Shown here piece after piece: positions 46,107 to 51,302 of a stretch of DNA of 51,302 nucleotides. The translations under genes and the position numbers were made by a program. Every line of letters begins with the position of its first letter. Position 1 is the stretch's first letter. Source of the stretch: Isohypsibius dastychi (taxonomy: Eukaryota > Tardigrada > Eutardigrada > Parachela > Isohypsibiidae); the NCBI GenBank assembly GCA_034696485.1, contig JAQIWT010000030.1, forward strand, positions 1 to 51,302. Direction: 5' to 3'. The notes below the pieces were generated by a model. That model saw only the letters and a program-made list of their open reading frames with translations, ran no database searches and was not told the DNA's origin.

Positions 46107-48755
46107 CTATACGTTTTTCGATGTTTCAACATCAACTGACGTATCCATCTGGGGAGGGTTTCTCCTTCGCTGGATCATTTTCGTGATTGGCACAACTAAG
46201 AATATTACTCCACCTGCTGCCATCATGATTCCGAATAAAATAAATGTGAGTGTGAAGGTTCCACCTTGAGAAGCAACGACTTCGCCTAAAAAAGGAAATG
46301 CTTAACAACGGTATAAAATTTCCATGAGGACCAAAAACACGAACCAGCAATCGGTGGTCCACAAAGAGCGGCAATGCCGAGCACGAATAAGGATATTCCA
46401 AATGCTGTTGAGAGATTGTCGTTACCAACAATATCAGCCAGAACCACCGACTGTAAAGCGATGATAATTCCTGAAAATAGAATCAGTTTAGTTTCGGCGC
46501 TTCTGATAACGCGATGCTAATTTCATCTGAAGGCAAGGCGCCAACTTATTTTTCAAATTTTCAAATCGCGTATCTTCGGAACTGCAGATCGACTAAATTT
46601 CTGGATTTTCTTCTCGCCATTTTTCTCCCGAATTCTTCATAGAAGTAATTCCGTTTATTCTCAATGCACAATTATTCAATCGGATAATTTCATTGTTTCA
46701 AAAAATTAGATGAACGACCCGACACTCGTATCAACCGCGAAAATGTCTGACCTCCAGTGAATCCATAAACAGCTCCGTAAATCCCGAAAGTGACGAGATC
46801 ATAACAATAAACTGAGAAAACCGTCGCAATCCCAGAGACTATATAAGCGCTGCTGTATACGAGAAGACGATTTATCCAAGGATGATCGGTGATTCCGGCG
46901 GCGAGACGTCCGAATAAATTAAATCCGCCGGTCACGAAAACTATCAACTTTGATCGATCGCTTGCAATCTAAAAAGTTTTCATTTCAGTTAGAAAACATA
47001 AACCTGAAGACAGCCGATTTTACCTGAGCTTCCTTTTCAACACGGTCATTAATGTAAACAAACGGAATATAACCACTGAGTCCGCACAGGAATACAACGA
47101 GGAGCATAACCCAATACTGCCACATCCGAAAGATGGCCATGTTGCGAACAGTATTAACGATTCCACCGAAAAAACCGCGCTCTTCCGCCTCAGTCACCTC
47201 CTTCACTTTGAGCACCTTTTCGCCAGCCTGGAAAAAAACAACCATAAAATCGTACCAGTTAATTTAATTCAAAAGCTGATTTTCAAAAATTGTTTTCAAA
47301 AGCTCCAAAGACTCCAAGTTGGAAACCATGATATCATATTTTACAAATTTTTTACTGCACTTTATGTACATGTGCAATTGTATATTATTGTCTTTTTTGA
47401 GGATGTTTATACTTTTGGAATTTCGTCCATTTCCAAAGAAGGTCTGCGCGACCCATTCTTCAGTTTTCGTCCCGCTTTCTCCAAATGCGGCAGAGGTCGT
47501 AAAAGTGAAGCGAACACGATCGTGTTGCAAATAATCGCGCTCTGGATGAGAAAGTATCCATGAAGCCCCAGTTCACCAATGAGATATGGAACGAGAAATG
47601 AGAAGATCATAATTCCAAATCCAGATCCGCAAACTGCAATTCCGACCGCTCGAGCTCGACGTTTGTCGAACCAAGAAACGGCGCTGACGATGGCTGGAAG
47701 ATATATCCCGCCGAATCCAATCCCTGAAAAAGTTTATTTTCTATTAATAATCATCAGCTCCGGTTTACTAAATAATAACATTAAATAAAGCTATAATTAT
47801 TATCAAATTACGCTAAATAAAGCAGGATATTATTAGTTTTCATACCTCCATCACAATAAATATCAATCCAATATTTGCAAGCTTACGACAAAATATACTT
47901 ATGATTCAATTTCAAATTTTTTAGACAGGAAATTTTCTTATTCAACAAAATGATACACGATACAAATGTGACACTTCGTAGAATGTGACTTATTTTGTCC
48001 TACTTGAAGCTATGTCATCTCAAGACCTAGATGTTCTCAATCGCAATGAAAAAAATTGTCTGCATCCGATAAAAACGCATCTCGTCTCACCCATAACAGC
48101 TCCATAACTGATAATCAAGTGCCAGATTTGAGTTGCAAAATATCCGCCAACAGCCCCACAAAAAGCGATAATAGCTCCGCACAGCGCCACACTCCGATGG
48201 CCGAACTTGGTGGACAACACGCTGCTGAATGGACCTGTAAAGTAAATAACGACTGGAAATACCCAAGTGGACTGTAAGATCAAATTTCACAAATAAAAAA
48301 CCAAAATGGCAACAGTGCTTGTAGAAATCAGCTGTGGTAGTAACCTAAATATCACAACGAAAAAATTCAAACTTACCACAGAAAAATGTGACTCCCATCA
48401 AAGTAGATACGACGGCTGAAGCAGCTGCTTGAGTTGTTTTCATTTCATCGATTAAGAATGGATATAAAATCCCAAATGAGAAATTAACTCCATCCAAAAC
48501 AACGTGGATCATAAACACTGCGAAAACGATGACCCAACCAAATCCACCGTCAGGTGCCTTGGGTTCGTTGTTTTCGTCGCCGTTTTCTTCATCGACGGAA
48601 TCTTTGGGATCAAACTGGTTGCGCTCTGAGGAAGACACATCAGAAACCAACTGAATCTCACCCGGGTCGTCATTTTTCGCAATCTCCCTCCTCAACACGA
48701 TCTCCTCTTTGAAGCTGTAATCTGGTGGAGCGTCAGCCTTTGGGGACGTGGACAT
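46107..48755 (-). CDS. Monocarboxylate transporter (SLC16-type), seven exons
   Basis: Plasma-membrane carrier of the major facilitator superfamily for monocarboxylates or related solutes. Exons in coding order: 48755-48377, 48234-48091, 47723-47413, 47227-47024, 46968-46752, 46470-46345, 46285-46107; total 1560 bases, 519 residues. A charged N-terminal tail of about 65 residues precedes the family signature APDGGFGWVIVFAVF. Helix 5 has the second signature (SWFDKRRARAVGIAVCGSG). Twelve membrane segments can be counted with a cytosolic loop between helices 6 and 7. The donor of exon 3 (GTATAA at 47412) is weak but is the only one in phase. The short C-terminal tail QRRRNPPQMDTSVDVE is cytosolic. 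Substrate cannot be told from sequence. The 367-base intron at 47724-48090 is AT-rich without visible content. Confidence 0.92.
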
Positions 48756-49349
48756 GATGGAAAATCGGTCGAGATTCAGTGAGAAAAACGCTGGCTGGAC
48801 CAGCGGAGAAAATGAATGACCAAATGGTACTCTACATTTCTCAGACTGGCAGACTGTCTGTTTGTTTTCTGTGGCGTCTGTTCACTTGTACCAGCCCCTC
48901 TGATGTGGAATCTTGCTGCAGAACTACCTTGCTTTCTCTTTGAACGCCACAGTTCTATGCTGAACCTCCCCTTTCCGCTTTCCGCTTTGCAGTGATTATT
49001 GCAGTGGATTTTAGCGTTAGTTGCTCCGAAATCGCACTTCTCTGTACCGGATGCTTGATGGTCGGAAGTCATCGGCAACGTGGATACGACGTTGTACATG
49101 GTCCTCTATTTTAAGAATTCTATTTCAGACGTCACAGAAATATGAGGCATTCGCTATGAGCATGACTTGCTTCTGAGAAAATGAATGTGGCATAAACTTC
49201 TCTGGGATTGCGACTCACGTCCGGATGTGAGATTGCAACTTTCAGACGTTACTCACTTTTCACGGTCTCGATAACTGAGTTTGCCTCGAATCTAGCCGTT
49301 ATCTGTTTTTAGTGATTTTCTTATTTTCGTTTCACCAACACATTGAAAA
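48756..49349. promoter_or_regulatory. Shared upstream region of transporter (-) and BTB gene (+)
   Basis: 594 bases between divergent start codons. No coding exon is convincing. No defined element is recognised. Confidence 0.35.
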
Positions 49350-51137
49350 ATGGATTGGCCGGACACATGCATAATGATCAGGAGTGAGAGAAAGTACGTC
49401 AGGGTTGGTTTTGATCCAGAGTTATCAGTTGACGACTTACGTCGGAACTGGGATACTGACATGCGAGGTACCGACACGCGACTGTTTGTCCTTGGAATGG
49501 AAGAAGATGAAGACGGCATTGTTTGCCAAAAATCACTTCTGAAAGAAATAAGTGGATACTTCCGGTCTCAGCTCGAGCTGTGGTCTTTCTCGCTCGAAAC
49601 ATCGCCGGATGACACGCTGCCTTCTATACGACTGGAAAATATCCCGATTGCTATATTCAAGCAGTAAGCTAAAACTTTTGAATTTTCCAACTCTTGCTAC
49701 AATTTAATTCTGAACAAATACGCTGTTTTTTGCAGTCTGATCACCATAGCTCAATGTGGTTGGGCTTTGTTGGACGATGACTGCAATATCGACGACTTGA
49801 TCAGCGCAGCAAGCTTCCTTCAAATGGACAGGACATTGAAACGCTTGTTGAGCATCGTTCGTGTAGACGACAGGCTGTGTGCAACTATCTGGATTTATCT
49901 GAACGCAGCGGAGCACCCCATTTTCCCCAAAGACTGGGTTGACACTTCACGGCTGAAAATAATTAACAATTTCGAGAAAGCTATTGATACCTGCTTCGAT
50001 CAACTGATTGATTTCAGTTTCAATCAGGTATTACCAGTTGACCCGATTCCGCGAGTGCAAAATTCGGTGCAAGCTTATTTTTCTAGATGCTGGATATAAT
50101 AACTGCAAACTCATTGTTCATCACGAAGGAAGCAAAACTTCTGAAAGTTCTGGTAAAGTGGGTCGTCGCAGATCTTGATTCCCGTACAACGGCGTTCTTC
50201 GAACTTTTGCAACACGTACGGCTTACTTCAGTAGACCGCTCGGACATCATGTTGCTCCTTGACGAACCCGCACTTCCTCTCACTATTCAACAACTTCTGG
50301 AATACCATATCTCTTTGCGAGAATTCGAAAGTTTGCGGGCTCCTGATGAGAGTCCCAGTAAGGCAAAACCAAAACCTGTTACGTAGAGCCCGTTAAGTAT
50401 CAATTTGCACTGCAGGAACAATGGAAGTGCTTTTCCATATCACCGATGAGAAAGTGCTCTACAGCGTCAACAAGGAAAAAGTTCTGTGCAATAGTCCGTT
50501 CTTATCTTCCGAGCTGACAACCGACCGTTTTCCCTCACCTCCAACTGAGTACGTCCGAAACTGCATCCTTTCCCCTGATAACCGGTTGTTCGTCGTGGGT
50601 GAGGTGGGTGTCTACTTCTACGAGCCACTGACCAACCTCTGGAGCCGTCTAAATAACAGTCCAGAACTCGGCTATCGCTTCGGTATGAAGGCTGTACACA
50701 TACCTGATTGATATCTGCGACTCAATAACTCTTTTTAAGATGCCTGTGCATACCTTGATGGTTGGATCTACCTGTGTTTCGACGCCAGTGGGTATCGTCA
50801 GCGGCCTGACTATAAGATGATCAGAGTTCATTCCGAGACTGGTGTCAAGGAGAATCTGCCTGATGCCCTGCCTGCGGAGTCGAAAGTGCTCGCCATGCTT
50901 GGACATGGAGGGAAAATGTACTTGTTTCTGCAGACCAGACTGGTTGTTTATGACCCTGAATCCAGCAGCTGGTCAGTTTCAGTTCCTCATCTCACGGAAC
51001 TGGAGGCTGCTCTTCCAGTTCAAGTTGCGAGTTCAGCAGATGGTAACCTTATCTACATGTGCCGTAAGTTGCACCAGAGTCCCGTGAGTGACATTGTTCT
51101 TTACAGCAAGGGTGTGCCGAGGGGGGGGGGGGCTTGA
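49350..51137 (+). CDS. BTB-BACK-kelch-like protein, 3' end not resolved
   Basis: Probable substrate adaptor for a Cullin-3 ubiquitin ligase. Exons: 49350-49663, 49736-50027, 50087-50357, 50416-50682, 50740 onward, phases consistent, giving about 480 residues so far. The BTB part includes VCQKSLLKEISGYFRSQLE and IRLENIPIAIFKQ; the BACK region has TANSLFITKEAKLLKVLVKW. Divergent kelch-type blades follow: LFVVGEVGVYFYEPLTNLWS, DACAYLDGWIYLCFDASG, and KMYLFLQTRLVVYDPESSSW. Few classic double-Gly kelch motifs remain. After SDIVLYSKG the frame enters a G-run at 51121 and stops at 51137. A possible donor, C/GTAAGT at 51063/51064, could instead start an intron, and the remaining blades would lie beyond the window. 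Confidence 0.8.
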
Positions 51138-51302
51138 GGGCTTCAGCCTCCCGAATATTTTTGCAAGCCTCTCGAATAAGCCTCCCGAATAATTTCGAAA
51201 GCCTCTCGAATCAAGCCTCCCGAAAAATTTCATTGATTTTTGCTCGTTTTCCGAACCCCCGAAGCTAAAAAAACCGAAAAATCCGCTTTTTTACGTGATT
51301 TT
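51111..51302. repeat. G-run and degenerate GCCTCYCGAAT repeats at window edge
   Basis: After a run of 12 Gs (51121-51132) come five imperfect copies of GCCTCCCGAAT or GCCTCTCGAAT at about 51149, 51168, 51180, 51201 and 51214, spaced 12-21 bases apart. The 3' end lies outside the window. It looks like the edge of an inserted repetitive element or an intronic minisatellite. Confidence 0.6.

Overview
The window is animal nuclear DNA. Every convincing protein gene is split by short GT-AG introns, mostly 50-130 bases with a few of 0.3-1 kb. Gene content is metazoan: eEF1A, Pumilio, a Sam68-type KH protein, p24/TMED, eEF1B-delta, the ciliary protein B9D1, PIG-M and a monocarboxylate transporter. 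A cardioactive-peptide-like neuropeptide and a chitin-binding type-2 protein point to an ecdysozoan. The compact gene layout would suit a tardigrade, but that is inference and no marker here proves it. All exon coordinates were read by eye from splice sites and reading frame, with phases checked exon by exon.

Layout. 0.9-2.9 kb: eEF1A (+). 4.4-8.9 kb: Pumilio (+) with eight C-terminal repeats. 10.2-13.9 kb: an unrecognised coiled-coil protein (+). 14.7-17.6 kb: a serpin (+) whose reactive-loop region looks damaged, with a TA-flanked MITE in its last intron. 17.7-19.2 kb: a two-exon secreted prohormone (+) with a PFCNRLGGC peptide after Lys-Arg. 20.3-22.3 kb: a KH-domain RNA-binding protein (-), divergent from a p24-gamma TMED gene (+, 23.1-24.5 kb). 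25.4-27.5 kb: eEF1B-delta (-). 28.0-29.2 kb: B9D1 (-).

30.4-34.1 kb: an 11-exon secreted Gly/Ser/Arg-rich protein (+) with a hydrophobic segment strikingly like the conserved core of vertebrate prion protein. 34.4-35.4 kb: a second inverted-repeat element. 35.4-41.3 kb: a tandem duplication. Each unit carries a degenerate spartin-like copy (MIT, PH-like and senescence segments, with different stop codons) followed by an apparently intact two-exon cysteine-rich mini-gene of 80 or 72 residues. A third, more typical CYSTM gene follows at 41.8-42.3 kb. The accessory character of the window is concentrated here.

42.6-43.6 kb: two small minus-strand genes, an orphan and a chitin-binding type-2 protein. 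44.1-45.9 kb: PIG-M (+). 46.1-48.8 kb: a monocarboxylate transporter (-). 49.35 kb to the window edge: a BTB-BACK-kelch protein (+), which runs into a G-run and short degenerate repeats.

The housekeeping genes look independent, with no sign of an operon. Three neighbouring pairs (KH/TMED, chitin-binding/PIG-M, MCT/BTB) are head to head and may share upstream DNA. The most interesting material is the prion-like-core protein, the cardioactive-peptide-like prohormone, the cysteine-rich mini-gene cluster on the spartin duplication, and the serpin with a missing hinge.
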